From an uncultured Bacilli bacterium (GTDB lineage Bacteria > Bacillota_I > Bacilli_A > RF39 > UBA660): a DNA stretch of 28,828 nt. Below the pieces are notes generated by a model that saw only the letters and a list, made by a program, of their open reading frames with translations, was not told where the DNA came from and did not search any database. The DNA lies in NCBI GenBank assembly GCA_947600015.1, contig CANQFX010000004.1, positions 1 through 28,828 on the forward strand. Reading direction: 5' to 3'. Positions 7,732 to 15,338 of this stretch are shown one piece after another. Position 1 is the first letter of the stretch; each line of letters starts with the position of its first letter. The position numbers and the translations under genes were made by a program.

Positions 7732-8407
7732 GCATTTTTAAACGTTTAATTACCTTCTTTTCAATTCTAGAAATATAGGATTGAGATATTCCTAATTTTT
7801 CTGCAACTTCTTTTTGGGTCATTTCTTTTTGCCCCATTAACCCATAACGTAAAATCATAATATCACGGTCTCTTGGTTTTAAATGCATTACTTCATTAAT
7901 CATTAAATTTCTTTCTGTTTCTTCTTCAATTCCTCGTGTCACAATATCAGGATCGGTTCCTAATACATCTTCTAAATGTAGTTCATTCCCTTCCCCATCT
8001 AACGATAAAGAAGCATCAATACTTACTTCCGTTCGTATCTTTTTATTTTTTCTAAGATACATTAAAATTTCATTATCAATACAACGAGAAGCATAAGTTG
8101 CTAGTTTAATATTTTTATCTTTGCTAAATGTATTAATTCCTTTAATTAGACCAATTGTTCCAATACTTACTAAATCTTCTAAATCTACTCCTGTATTCTC
8201 ATATTTTTTTGCCAGAAATACTACTAATCTTAAATTATGTTCAATTAAAATATCTTTTGCTTGTACATCTCCTTCATCTTTTAAATTTACATAATAATCT
8301 TCCATTTCCTTGGTTAAAGGCTCGGGAAGCATATCGGTTGCCCCAACATAAAAAATACTTCTTGCTTTTAAAAAGATACGTCGTATCCAAGCAATAATTT
8401 TTCTCAT
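7715..8407 (-). CDS. sigE: Sporulation RNA polymerase sigma factor SigE (pro-sigma E)
   Basis: From the ATG at 8407 the protein is 230 residues, close to the 239 of Bacillus subtilis SigE. The N terminus is a basic amphipathic pro-sequence (MRKIIAWIRRIFLKARSIFYVG) leading into LPEPLTKEME, matching the pro-sigma E cleavage region. Region 2 shows NLRLVVFLAKKYENTGVDLE and IKLATYASRCIDNEILMYLR; region 4 ends with the helix-turn-helix EVAEKLGISQSYISRIEKK. It directs early mother-cell transcription after septation. AAGGAGG lies within the last codons of spoIIGA and the start overlaps its stop as ATGA, which settles the start over the ATG-less extension to 8440. The sigG gene that follows in Bacillus is not here; tdk follows instead. 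Confidence 0.95.
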   Translation of the reverse strand: MRKIIAWIRRIFLKARSIFYVGATDMLPEPLTKEMEDYYVNLKDEGDVQAKDILIEHNLRLVVFLAKKYENTGVDLEDLVSIGTIGLIKGINTFSKDKNIKLATYASRCIDNEILMYLRKNKKIRTEVSIDASLSLDGEGNELHLEDVLGTDPDIVTRGIEEETERNLMINEVMHLKPRDRDIMILRYGLMGQKEMTQKEVAEKLGISQSYISRIEKKVIKRLKMLVNYS

Positions 8408-9174
8408 AATTCCTCCTTCCATTTGTTTGGTAAGATACATTCGATTCCTTCTAAAGCAAATTTATCCTTACTCATTCCAATTAAACAATCTGTAAATGTT
8501 TTTTCTCCAATCATCACTTTTTCTGGTACAAAGCAAGGAATAACACCGTTTGTATTTAATGCTTTATAAGGAACATAAATACATTTGGATTTTTCAATTC
8601 TTAACTTTTTGTCAATTAATAAAATAGGACGTTTTTTATATGGATCTTTTAAATGATTCCCTGTATCTATCATCCCTTCTAACTGATATTTTCTTTTATT
8701 AAAGTATATTTCAACTAAATATTTATTAGACTCAATATTTTTATACCGGAGATGTTCTTTAATATATAAATATAAAATTATCGGACTTCCCACTAAAATA
8801 ACTAAGATGTTTAATGAAAATTTATTATGAATTAGAACAATTCCTTGATTATGATAGGTACTACCAAGATCAAATAAATAAAGAGTTCCTCCTAAAATAA
8901 TACTTAATAAATAAAAATATAATAGGTTTTTACCAAAGTTTTTTTTTCCAAAAGTAATCAAAATTAGTAGTATACTTAAAAGAAATTTATAAAGAAATAG
9001 TAGAAAGGAATTCAGTGGTAGGAACAAAAAGAAAATAGAAAGAGCTGCAATTATACTACCTAATAAAATTCGTTTCATGGAGGTATTCTCTTTTAATATT
9101 CGTTTTGTTCCATAAAGCAGGAAAAAATCAATGATAAAATTTAGTAAGAATACAAAATCTAAATATATTTTCAT
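8404..9174 (-). CDS. spoIIGA: Sigma-E processing peptidase SpoIIGA
   Basis: From the start at 9174 the protein is 256 residues and begins MKIYLDFVFLLNFIIDFFLL, the same opening as SpoIIGA of Bacillus. The N-terminal half has about five membrane segments. The C-terminal half is the aspartic-protease domain with the active-site motif DTGN (Asp about 170) in EGMIDTGNHLKDP. SpoIIGA cleaves the pro-sequence from SigE in the septal membrane. A longer open frame reaches 9249 but would place the 5' end upstream of an intrinsic terminator; GGTGAG five bases before 9174 supports the shorter start. It is coupled to sigE by an ATGA overlap. Confidence 0.93.
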   Translation of the reverse strand: MKIYLDFVFLLNFIIDFFLLYGTKRILKENTSMKRILLGSIIAALSIFFLFLPLNSFLLFLYKFLLSILLILITFGKKNFGKNLLYFYLLSIILGGTLYLFDLGSTYHNQGIVLIHNKFSLNILVILVGSPIILYLYIKEHLRYKNIESNKYLVEIYFNKRKYQLEGMIDTGNHLKDPYKKRPILLIDKKLRIEKSKCIYVPYKALNTNGVIPCFVPEKVMIGEKTFTDCLIGMSKDKFALEGIECILPNKWKEEL

Positions 9175-9201
9175 TTTTCTCACCAAATATAGTATAAAAA
9201 G

Positions 9202-9226
9202 AAAAAAACGACTTATCTGTCGTTTT
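9202..9226 (-). terminator. Intrinsic terminator after the small membrane protein gene
   Basis: On the minus strand AAAACGAC pairs with GTCGTTTT (plus-strand arms 9205-9212 and 9219-9226) around a six-base loop and runs into a T-rich tract. It lies between the stop of the small membrane gene (9246) and the spoIIGA start (9174), so it separates the two transcripts or attenuates read-through. Confidence 0.85.
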
Positions 9227-9245
9227 GCGTATGTTAAGTCAAAAA

Positions 9246-9560
9246 TCATATCTTTTTTTTGTGAATAAATATTTTAATAATATAGGATAAGAAAATAATC
9301 ATAATAATGACAAAAGCCCATTTTAATATGATATTTATTGTTCCATCAGAATATTTATTAATCATATCAAAGATACTTTCTGGTAAATATTTCCCAATTA
9401 ATGCTTTTACATCTGGAAGTCCAATATTGTCTTTTATAAAAGTTAAGATTCTAAGAAAAATATCAATGATTGCCATAAAAAATACAAAGGAAGAAAATCG
9501 CTTAAAGAACATGACTACCACTAATACTAAGATAATTAATATGACTAAATCGATATACAT
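9246..9560 (-). CDS. Small membrane protein of unknown function
   Basis: A 104-residue protein with three hydrophobic stretches: residues 2-20 (IDLVILIILVLVVVMFF), about 22-42, and 78-98 (ILKWAFVIIMIIFLSYIIKIF). Between them is a soluble loop, LPDVKALIGKYLPESIFDMINKYSDG. I do not recognise the family. The gene is convincing: it has a consensus SigA promoter (9585-9613), an AGAGGTGG ribosome site before the ATG and its own terminator. It lies just upstream of spoIIGA, which may hint at an envelope or sporulation role, but nothing in the sequence shows this. Confidence 0.7.
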   Translation of the reverse strand: MYIDLVILIILVLVVVMFFKRFSSFVFFMAIIDIFLRILTFIKDNIGLPDVKALIGKYLPESIFDMINKYSDGTINIILKWAFVIIMIIFLSYIIKIFIHKKKI

Positions 9561-9584
9561 TACTCCACCTCTATTCTATTCTCT

Positions 9585-9613
9585 ATTATAGCAAAAATTA
9601 TTTTATATATCAA
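9585..9613 (-). promoter_or_regulatory. Consensus SigA promoter for the small membrane protein gene
   Basis: On the minus strand TTGATA (9613-9608), exactly 17 bases, then TATAAT (9590-9585), about 25 bases before the start codon of the 104-residue membrane protein. Confidence 0.85.
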
Positions 9614-9629
9614 TTCCTAATTCTTGCTA

Positions 9630-9670
9630 TTTCCTTATGATGTATTTTTATCTAAATATCATAAGGGAAA
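9630..9670. repeat. Inverted repeat between the ABC-2 operon end and the small membrane gene
   Basis: TTTCCTTATGAT at 9630-9641 faces ATCATAAGGGAAA at 9658-9670, nearly perfect over 12 pairs with one extra G and a 16-base AT-rich spacer. A T-run follows only in the plus direction, where no gene needs terminating. It may still end the minus-strand ABC operon as a plain hairpin, or be an operator upstream of the promoter at 9585-9613. Confidence 0.6.
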
Positions 9671-9696
9671 CTTTTTTTCTGTCATATCTTATCTAT

Positions 9697-10491
9697 TTAT
9701 ATTCTTGCACTCATCAAATTACTTGATGAATATTTTTTTAATCCTTTAGAAAAGATTGTATATGCTAAAATCATTAATAATAAACAGACACAAATATTTA
9801 TTATTAATAGATAGGGATTAAATTCAATCAATACTTTAATTGGTATATAATTGGTAATTCCAATAGGAATGATAGTAAATAATAACCATTTCGTAATTCC
9901 TTTAAATATACCATCTGGATAAGTTGCAAAGCTTTCTATTAATCTGATGCCCACGTCTGCAATCATATCTGCATTATTAAACCAAAAACTTAAACTATTT
10001 AATATGATAGCGATTGCTGTTATCATTACCCCTCCAGTAATACAAAAGAAAAGGTAAAGAAGGAATGTTCTCATATTAAATCCGTAGATAAAGTAAACAA
10101 TGAGAGCAAATAATATATCACCTAATGCGGCAATTTCAATATCTGATGTGATAGTAGATAATAATATGTTTTTAGGTTGAACAATATAGGCATCTAATTT
10201 ACCACTATTGATTGTTTCAGATAAGTTAAATGACTTTTTGAAGAAAAATCTTGATACCCCATAAGTACCTGCGGCCATTCCCCAAAGAAGTAATACTTGT
10301 TTAAAAGTATAACCTCCCATATTATTTTTAATTGAAAATAAGACAATCCATTGAACAATCATACAAGAATCGTTTAATATCATAAAGAATATATTTGATA
10401 AAAAGGTTGCTTTATTCAAAAGTTCTCTTACTAGAGCATATTGAATGGAAAGTCGAGTTACTTTCCATTGATTTTTAACCTCCGTTAACAT
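9697..10491 (-). CDS. ABC-2 family transporter permease (DUF990-like), second subunit
   Basis: A 264-residue integral membrane protein with six hydrophobic segments. It has the DUF990/ABC2_membrane_6 pattern: a loop like SGKLDAYIVQPKNILLSTI after the second helix, and FATYPDGIFKGITKWLLFTIIPIGITNYIP before the last helices. It pairs with the preceding permease and the ATPase to form an exporter of unknown substrate. The start ATG at 10491 overlaps the end of the upstream permease by 17 bases. The only strong GGAGG lies inside codons 3-5 with no in-frame start after it, so coupling from the upstream gene is likely. Confidence 0.88.
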   Translation of the reverse strand: MLTEVKNQWKVTRLSIQYALVRELLNKATFLSNIFFMILNDSCMIVQWIVLFSIKNNMGGYTFKQVLLLWGMAAGTYGVSRFFFKKSFNLSETINSGKLDAYIVQPKNILLSTITSDIEIAALGDILFALIVYFIYGFNMRTFLLYLFFCITGGVMITAIAIILNSLSFWFNNADMIADVGIRLIESFATYPDGIFKGITKWLLFTIIPIGITNYIPIKVLIEFNPYLLIINICVCLLLMILAYTIFSKGLKKYSSSNLMSARI

Positions 10492-11266
10492 TTATCTTTT
10501 TCACCCCTTTCTTATATATTAAATAGCAAATACCATAGGCAATTATTATATATATTATTTGTGCTAAAATGATACTTACTGCTTTATCCCAAGAGAAATC
10601 AACAAATAATTTTGCTGGACCATAACTTACTACATAAACGGGACTAAAATTAAGTATTTTTTGAATTATTGTAGGAAAATATTCGATTGGAAAAATGGTT
10701 CCTAATACCAATATGATTTTACTATATATCCAGTAAAATGGTCCTGAATCTTCAATAAAGAAAGAAATTAATCCTATACTTATTATCAGTAATATACTAA
10801 TTGTGGTTGCTAAAATGGCAGTGATTAAAACTACTAAAATATTGATTAATGTCAATTTAGGAAAACTTCCAAGAAATAATAATCCTGTAAGCATACCTAA
10901 AAATATATAAATCAAACCTTTTACAAACACATCTCCTAGATGGGTAGATAAACAATAACCGATATAACTATACGGTTTATTAATATTATAAGTAATATTT
11001 CCACTTCTTACATCTTGACTAATTTTATGACATAGTTTTCTGCCACCAAGTGTCATCCATAATATTTCTGTAATGATTACATACCAACTCATTTGCGTCA
11101 TATTATATCCATTAATCAGTTCATTAGGATCACTATATAAATATTGCCACAAGTTAAATAAAATAAATAACAATATGAAATAACCAATAAAACTAAATAC
11201 AATATTAAAAACGTATTGCAAATTACTCATGATTTGCGTTTTTATGATAAATAAATATTTTCTCAT
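10475..11266 (-). CDS. ABC-2 family transporter permease (DUF990-like), first subunit
   Basis: From the ATG at 11266 the protein is 263 residues, beginning MRKYLFIIKTQIMSNLQYV. It has six membrane helices and the family loop DVRSGNITYNINKPYSYIGY, equivalent to the SGKLDAYIVQP loop of its partner. The frame can be extended to a GTG at 11296, but that lies inside the ATPase gene; the ATG at 11266 follows the ATPase stop by one base and has AAGGA upstream. With its neighbours it would form the membrane channel of an ABC exporter, in the group often annotated as multidrug or antibiotic exporters. The substrate is unknown. Confidence 0.87.
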   Translation of the reverse strand: MRKYLFIIKTQIMSNLQYVFNIVFSFIGYFILLFILFNLWQYLYSDPNELINGYNMTQMSWYVIITEILWMTLGGRKLCHKISQDVRSGNITYNINKPYSYIGYCLSTHLGDVFVKGLIYIFLGMLTGLLFLGSFPKLTLINILVVLITAILATTISILLIISIGLISFFIEDSGPFYWIYSKIILVLGTIFPIEYFPTIIQKILNFSPVYVVSYGPAKLFVDFSWDKAVSIILAQIIYIIIAYGICYLIYKKGVKKINVNGG

Positions 11267-11267
11267 A

Positions 11268-12254
11268 TTACAAATCCTTACTTTTATAAATATCACTTAT
11301 GATATCCTCAAGAGGAATATTAGAAATATTGATATCTATTATATTATCTGGATTTAATAATTTTAGAGCATCGGCAACACTTCGTTTAGTTGTATCCACT
11401 TCAATTTTTAAATTGTATCCTTTATCTTTAATGATAGTGATTCCATCTTCATCATCAAGATTAACTCTTTCTTTCATTTTAGCTTCCACAATTTTCTTAT
11501 TTAAATAGTGATATTTCAAGTTTTCCATCGTATCATCAAGAACAAGTTGACCATCATTAATAATAATTACCCTTTTACACAATTTTTCTATATCACCAAC
11601 ATCATGGCTAGTTAAAAAAATTGTTGTTTTGTATTCTTTATTCATTCTTTTAATTAAGGTTCTAATATTTTCTTTTACCACAGGATCTAACCCAATGGTA
11701 GGTTCATCTAAAAACAATACTTTAGGTTCATGAATTAGGGATGCAACAATTTCACATCTAATTCTTTGACCTAAGGATAAGTTCCTAACAGGAGTATTGA
11801 TAAATTCATCCAATTCAAATAACATTTTCAACTCTTCAATTTTTTTCTCTACTACTGGTTCAGGAATATCATATATTGCTCCAAAGAACTTAAAATTATC
11901 ATAGGGGGTTAAATGTGTCCATAATTGTTCTTTTTGTCCAAATACAGTACCAATTTCATAAGATAGTTTTTTTCGATCTTTCGTTGGATCATATCCTAAA
12001 ACTCTTATTGTTCCTTTATCAGGATATAAAATACTGGTCATCATTTTTATGGTTGTACTTTTACCAGCCCCATTCGGACCAATAAATGCTATTATTTCTC
12101 CTCTTTCTACGGCAAAACTAATATTTTTAACAGCTTTTACTGTTTTATATTTTGGTTTGATAATTGATTTTAAACTCCCTTTTAATCCTTTATCTTTTAT
12201 CTTGACTTTGAAAGTTTTTGACAATTTTTTTACTTCAATAATTGCCATAAACAT
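11268..12254 (-). CDS. ABC transporter ATP-binding protein (exporter, NatA-like/COG4586)
   Basis: A 328-residue ATPase from the ATG at 12254. Walker A is GPNGAGKST near residues 59-67, Q-loop near 107, signature LSLGQR at 159-164, Walker B VLFLDEP at 179-185 and switch histidine in TSHD at 217. An N-terminal insertion (KDKGLKGSLKSIIKPKYKTVKAV) before the core strand is characteristic of the group that pairs with DUF990 permeases. A C-terminal extension of about 90 residues follows the core. AGGAGAG lies close before 12254; the ATG at 12248 is an alternative. It heads the three-gene operon and powers export by the two permeases. Confidence 0.93.
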   Translation of the reverse strand: MFMAIIEVKKLSKTFKVKIKDKGLKGSLKSIIKPKYKTVKAVKNISFAVERGEIIAFIGPNGAGKSTTIKMMTSILYPDKGTIRVLGYDPTKDRKKLSYEIGTVFGQKEQLWTHLTPYDNFKFFGAIYDIPEPVVEKKIEELKMLFELDEFINTPVRNLSLGQRIRCEIVASLIHEPKVLFLDEPTIGLDPVVKENIRTLIKRMNKEYKTTIFLTSHDVGDIEKLCKRVIIINDGQLVLDDTMENLKYHYLNKKIVEAKMKERVNLDDEDGITIIKDKGYNLKIEVDTTKRSVADALKLLNPDNIIDINISNIPLEDIISDIYKSKDL

Positions 12255-12357
12255 CACTCTCCTATATATTTTTATAACAAATGACTTGCTATTATAATTA
12301 AAATAATTGTACTATATTTTTCTAGTTTTTTATATATTTTTTTTGTAAATGATAACC

Positions 12358-12403
12358 AAAAAATCACAGAAGACAATCGTTAATTGACAATGATTCTGTG
12401 ATT
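12358..12403 (-). terminator. Intrinsic terminator after the Spo0A-C-like gene
   Basis: AATCACAGAA (12362-12371) and TTCTGTGATT (12394-12403) form a perfect 10-bp stem. On the minus strand it is followed by a T-run (A-run 12358-12363 on the plus strand). The loop contains two copies of GACAAT. The rest of the 12258-12469 gap is AT-rich, with TATAAT/TATAAA-like elements for the ABC operon but no clear -35 box. Confidence 0.85.
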
Positions 12404-12469
12404 ATAAATCTAAGTATTTGGGTTCAATGAAACAACGTATAACATTTAAGTAAATTTTTATTTTCTATT

Positions 12470-13063
12470 TTATGCATTAGGCATATTAGATAATTTCTTT
12501 ACTATCGGTGGATGGACTTCTTTTTTAATACAAAAACCTAAAATATATGTGGCAAGTTGAAATGCTTGTAAGCCATAATTTTGTTCTATAGGATTTGCTC
12601 CAAAAATTTGATATGATAAATCTAAATTTATTGCATCATAATTTATTTTTTCAATCGTTTGTTGAATATAAAGATGGAAAGCTTTTACTCCCATTTCTAA
12701 ATATTCTCTAGCAATATGATGATAAAATTGAGAAAATGCATTATTTAATTGTGCAAGTAAATATTTACATTTTTTCATATCCGCTCTTTTACCAGTTATT
12801 CCTTTTAAAGAATCACAAACCTCAGTAATTACCTCTTTATATAAATATGTACCTAATTCATCCATAGGATAACCTAATCCATCTAAAATAGATAATACTT
12901 TCATAGATTTAGAATCACAATCTGACAATTCTTGTTCTTCACCAACTTTAAATTTTGCATATTTATCTCTATCTTTATTGGCAACATAAATAGCAAAACT
13001 AAGACCATGTGAAATCATTAATATGTTTTCATTTTGTGAATATTCTTCCTTTCGTTTTAACAT
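12470..13063 (-). CDS. Spo0A C-terminal-like domain protein (tentative)
   Basis: A 197-residue soluble protein. Residues about 60-80 (LDGLGYPMDELGTYLYKEVI) align with the start of the Spo0A DNA-binding domain, L-x-x-I-G-x-P-x-x-x-x-G-x-x-Y-L-x-x-A-I. Residues about 114-140 (YHHIAREYLEMGVKAFHLYI and onward) follow the later Y-P-x-I-A-x-x-Y...A-I-R...I-E pattern. The stretch between is longer than in Spo0A, and no receiver domain is present. If correct this is a phosphorylation-independent Spo0A-type regulator; it could also be an unrelated helical protein. AAAGGAG lies seven bases before the start. A structured leader with a consensus promoter (13104-13259) precedes it, and a strong terminator follows. 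Confidence 0.5.
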   Translation of the reverse strand: MLKRKEEYSQNENILMISHGLSFAIYVANKDRDKYAKFKVGEEQELSDCDSKSMKVLSILDGLGYPMDELGTYLYKEVITEVCDSLKGITGKRADMKKCKYLLAQLNNAFSQFYHHIAREYLEMGVKAFHLYIQQTIEKINYDAINLDLSYQIFGANPIEQNYGLQAFQLATYILGFCIKKEVHPPIVKKLSNMPNA

Positions 13064-13103
13064 TATATTTCTCCTTTCTTCTTCTATTCGTGGTTTTTGA
13101 TAT

Positions 13104-13138
13104 ACAAAAAAGCCACGAATATTTCATTATTCGTGACT
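13104..13138 (-). terminator. Intrinsic terminator inside or at the end of the leader RNA
   Basis: On the minus strand CACGAATA and TATTCGTG (plus-strand arms 13114-13121 and 13128-13135) form a stem with a six-base loop, extended by flanking pairs and followed by TTTTTT. It lies 40 bases before the start of the Spo0A-C-like gene, so it either ends a small RNA or attenuates that gene. Confidence 0.85.
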
Positions 13139-13224
13139 CCAATTAGATACATAATTGTGTAGGCTTGGCCCGAGATAGCTCACAAGTAGAACCTTAAAAA
13201 ATTTGCTTATATCTCCTCACTTGG
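13104..13224 (-). ncRNA. Structured leader or small RNA upstream of the Spo0A-C-like gene (class unknown)
   Basis: A consensus promoter on the minus strand would start a transcript near 13224, and an intrinsic terminator ends it near 13104, giving about 120 nt with no convincing open frame. Visible pairings on the minus strand are GAGATA with TATCTC across about 40 bases, a hairpin CAATTA-TGTATC-TAATTG, and the terminator TCACGAATA/TATTCGTGG followed by six T. The terminator's 3' arm can alternatively pair with CCACGAAT at 13095-13088, just before the ribosome site of the next gene. It may be a cis-acting riboswitch or attenuator, or a free small RNA (6S-like RNAs should be compared). I could not match it to a known family by eye. 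Confidence 0.6.
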
Positions 13225-13230
13225 CATCAT

Positions 13231-13259
13231 ATTATACACTTCTTTTTAAAAAATGTCAA
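13231..13259 (-). promoter_or_regulatory. Perfect consensus SigA promoter for the leader RNA
   Basis: On the minus strand TTGACA (13259-13254), exactly 17 bases, then TATAAT (13236-13231). Both boxes are perfect, the strongest promoter in the window. It directs transcription into the structured RNA at 13104-13224. Confidence 0.92.
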
Positions 13260-13265
13260 GGAATT

Positions 13266-14018
13266 TTATTTATTATGCGTAGTGTACTGATCTATTGATA
13301 TTTTCTTATGCTCTATTATTTCTTGTTCTTGAAAGGAACCATTTTCATCATAATATACTAGATAGGCATTTTTATTTGGAATGCTAGAGATGATTTCTAA
13401 CTCTTGATTGATTATTTTTATAGCGACACCATTTTCTAAGGCCAAAACTTGTTTGTCAGTATTTTTTAAATGTTCTTTTAATTCTTTTTTACGTGTACTT
13501 TCTTTTTCATAGTGTGGACAAATAGAGATAGGAACATTGCCTAGTCCATCGAGAAATTGATATCCTTCTTGTTCTTCTCGTAGTTTGAGAGAATCGGAAA
13601 AGCCTTCTTTACAAAAAAGAATTGCGCCCGCGGACATTCCTACAATTACTACGTTTTTTTTTATTGCCTCTTCTAATAAAGGAAGGAGTTGAAAAGAAAG
13701 GATATTTTCTTTTAGTTTTATTGTATCTCCTCCACAAAAATAAATAATATCTGCTTTTTTTATTTTTTCTTCTACAATGTTTGTATTATTGATTATATTT
13801 TTCTTTTTTAAGTAGGCACAATCACAACCCAAATTTTGATATATTTTTTTCATCGTATCATAATATGAGTCTGAAAAATTACTTGCAAGACCAATAAATA
13901 AAAATTGGGGATGTTCTTTTTTTGTAAGGCGAACTGCTTCTTGATCGATTTGTCCAGTTTGATATGGTGTGGAACCACGACCTACATCGCCCCCACCAAT
14001 TAAGATAAATTTTGCCAT
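13266..14018 (-). CDS. Peptidase S51 family protein (dipeptidase E-like)
   Basis: A 250-residue protein with the S51 layout. The N terminus is a Rossmann-like strand and glycine loop (FILIGGGDVGRG), followed by FCGGDTIKLKE at 94-104. The nucleophile-elbow motif GMSAGA has Ser at residue 129, and ICPHYEKEST supplies the catalytic histidine. S51 enzymes include alpha-aspartyl dipeptidase and cyanophycinase; the YgaJ-like bacterial members are mostly uncharacterised cytoplasmic hydrolases. It lies nine bases after murC in the same operon with AGGAG upstream of the ATG. A role in peptide recycling would fit but is inference. Confidence 0.88.
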   Translation of the reverse strand: MAKFILIGGGDVGRGSTPYQTGQIDQEAVRLTKKEHPQFLFIGLASNFSDSYYDTMKKIYQNLGCDCAYLKKKNIINNTNIVEEKIKKADIIYFCGGDTIKLKENILSFQLLPLLEEAIKKNVVIVGMSAGAILFCKEGFSDSLKLREEQEGYQFLDGLGNVPISICPHYEKESTRKKELKEHLKNTDKQVLALENGVAIKIINQELEIISSIPNKNAYLVYYDENGSFQEQEIIEHKKISIDQYTTHNK

Positions 14019-14027
14019 AATGTTCTC

Positions 14028-15338
14028 CTATTTTTGTAATTCTAATTTAAATGCTTCAATTAATTTTTCCGTAGAAGCACAACTCATAAAGCAGACAACA
14101 TTTCCCCTTTCTTTCTGTAAGATGGAAACATTATTTTCCTCTTTTATCTTTTCGGCATGTGGTAGATAATTTAAAATCAGATCAGAGGAAACGTTGGGAT
14201 AATCTTCTTGTTTTTCACGATTACAATCAATTTCTGTCAGGTAAATATGGTCTGCAATTTTTAAAGATTCTGCAAATTCTTTCGCAAAATGTTCTGTTCT
14301 AGAATACGTATTTGGTTTAAAGACAACACTCAATGTTTTTTCTGGATATTTTTGTCGGGCTGCTTCTAGTGTTGTTTTAATTTCTGTAGGGTGATGCGCA
14401 TAGTCATCAATGATAATTGTTTCTCCAATGACTTCTTCTGCAAATCGTCGTTTTGCATTTTGAAAGGTAAGAAGCGCCTTTTGTATTTGTTCTAAAGAAA
14501 CTCCCAATTGATAACAAACAAAGATTGCTGCTGTGGCATTATATATCATAGGCATTCCAAATAGTGGTAATACAAAGTGTCCTAAATTTTTTTCTCCAAG
14601 AAAAAGATCAAATTCATTCCCTTTTTTTGTTAAATTCACATTTTTAATAATAATATCATTATCTTTTCCTACTCCATAATAATAAATTTTTGTTTTGGTT
14701 TTCATGTTGCGAACATTGATATTATCACCACAAGCAACAACAAATTCTTTTGTTTGATCTGAAAATTTTCCAAAAGAAGAAATAATGTCATCTAAATCTT
14801 TGTAACACTCCATATGTTCTTCTTCCATATTGGTAATAATAGCATATTTGGGATGATAATCTAAGAAATGTTTATTATATTCATCGGATTCAATAACAAA
14901 GTAAGGCGTTTTTTTATCGATATGGCCCTCCCCTGCTCCTATAAAATAACTACAGCCAACACTTTCTTCTAAAATATGACGAATTAAAGAAGATGTGGTG
15001 GTTTTCCCATGGGTCCCAGCGACAGAAATGCTATCAAACTGTGCAATCACACTTCCCACAATTTCACTATATTTTTTAATGGTAAGTCCTAATTTTTTAA
15101 CTCGTTGTAGTTCCTTATGATCTTCTTGAATTGCCATAGAATGAGTCACAATTGTATCTTTATCTAATTGATGATTAGAATCATAATAAATGGGAATGTT
15201 TCTTTCTTCTAATCCAATTTGTGTGAATTTGTCTTTTTTTTCATCATCATAACCACTTACTTCATTTCCTAAATCATATAGAATTTGTGCTAGTGTAGAC
15301 ATTCCTGTTCCTTTAATTCCAATACAATAATATTTCAT
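14028..15338 (-). CDS. murC: UDP-N-acetylmuramate--L-alanine ligase
   Basis: A 436-residue Mur ligase. The N-terminal Rossmann domain begins YYCIGIKGTGMSTLA, matching the UDP-MurNAc-binding glycine loop of MurC. The ATP loop GTHGKTTT lies at 108-115. ESDEYNKHFLDYHP and NMEEEHMECY follow in the central domain, and DDYAHHPTEIKTTL marks the C-terminal domain. It adds L-alanine to UDP-MurNAc in peptidoglycan precursor synthesis. The start overlaps the queH stop as ATGA with TAAGGAGG just upstream. Only murC of the Mur set is here. Confidence 0.96.
   Translation of the reverse strand: MKYYCIGIKGTGMSTLAQILYDLGNEVSGYDDEKKDKFTQIGLEERNIPIYYDSNHQLDKDTIVTHSMAIQEDHKELQRVKKLGLTIKKYSEIVGSVIAQFDSISVAGTHGKTTTSSLIRHILEESVGCSYFIGAGEGHIDKKTPYFVIESDEYNKHFLDYHPKYAIITNMEEEHMECYKDLDDIISSFGKFSDQTKEFVVACGDNINVRNMKTKTKIYYYGVGKDNDIIIKNVNLTKKGNEFDLFLGEKNLGHFVLPLFGMPMIYNATAAIFVCYQLGVSLEQIQKALLTFQNAKRRFAEEVIGETIIIDDYAHHPTEIKTTLEAARQKYPEKTLSVVFKPNTYSRTEHFAKEFAESLKIADHIYLTEIDCNREKQEDYPNVSSDLILNYLPHAEKIKEENNVSILQKERGNVVCFMSCASTEKLIEAFKLELQK

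Noticed and set aside
9200..9245. Spo0A boxes upstream of spoIIGA
   Set aside because: Only imperfect 5-of-7 matches (TGTCGTT, AGTCAAA) are seen, one of them inside the terminator stem; too weak to call.
9175..9249. Longer SpoIIGA start at 9249
   Set aside because: It would start upstream of the intrinsic terminator at 9202-9226 and lacks homology to SpoIIGA, whose opening matches the start at 9174 with GGTGAG before it.
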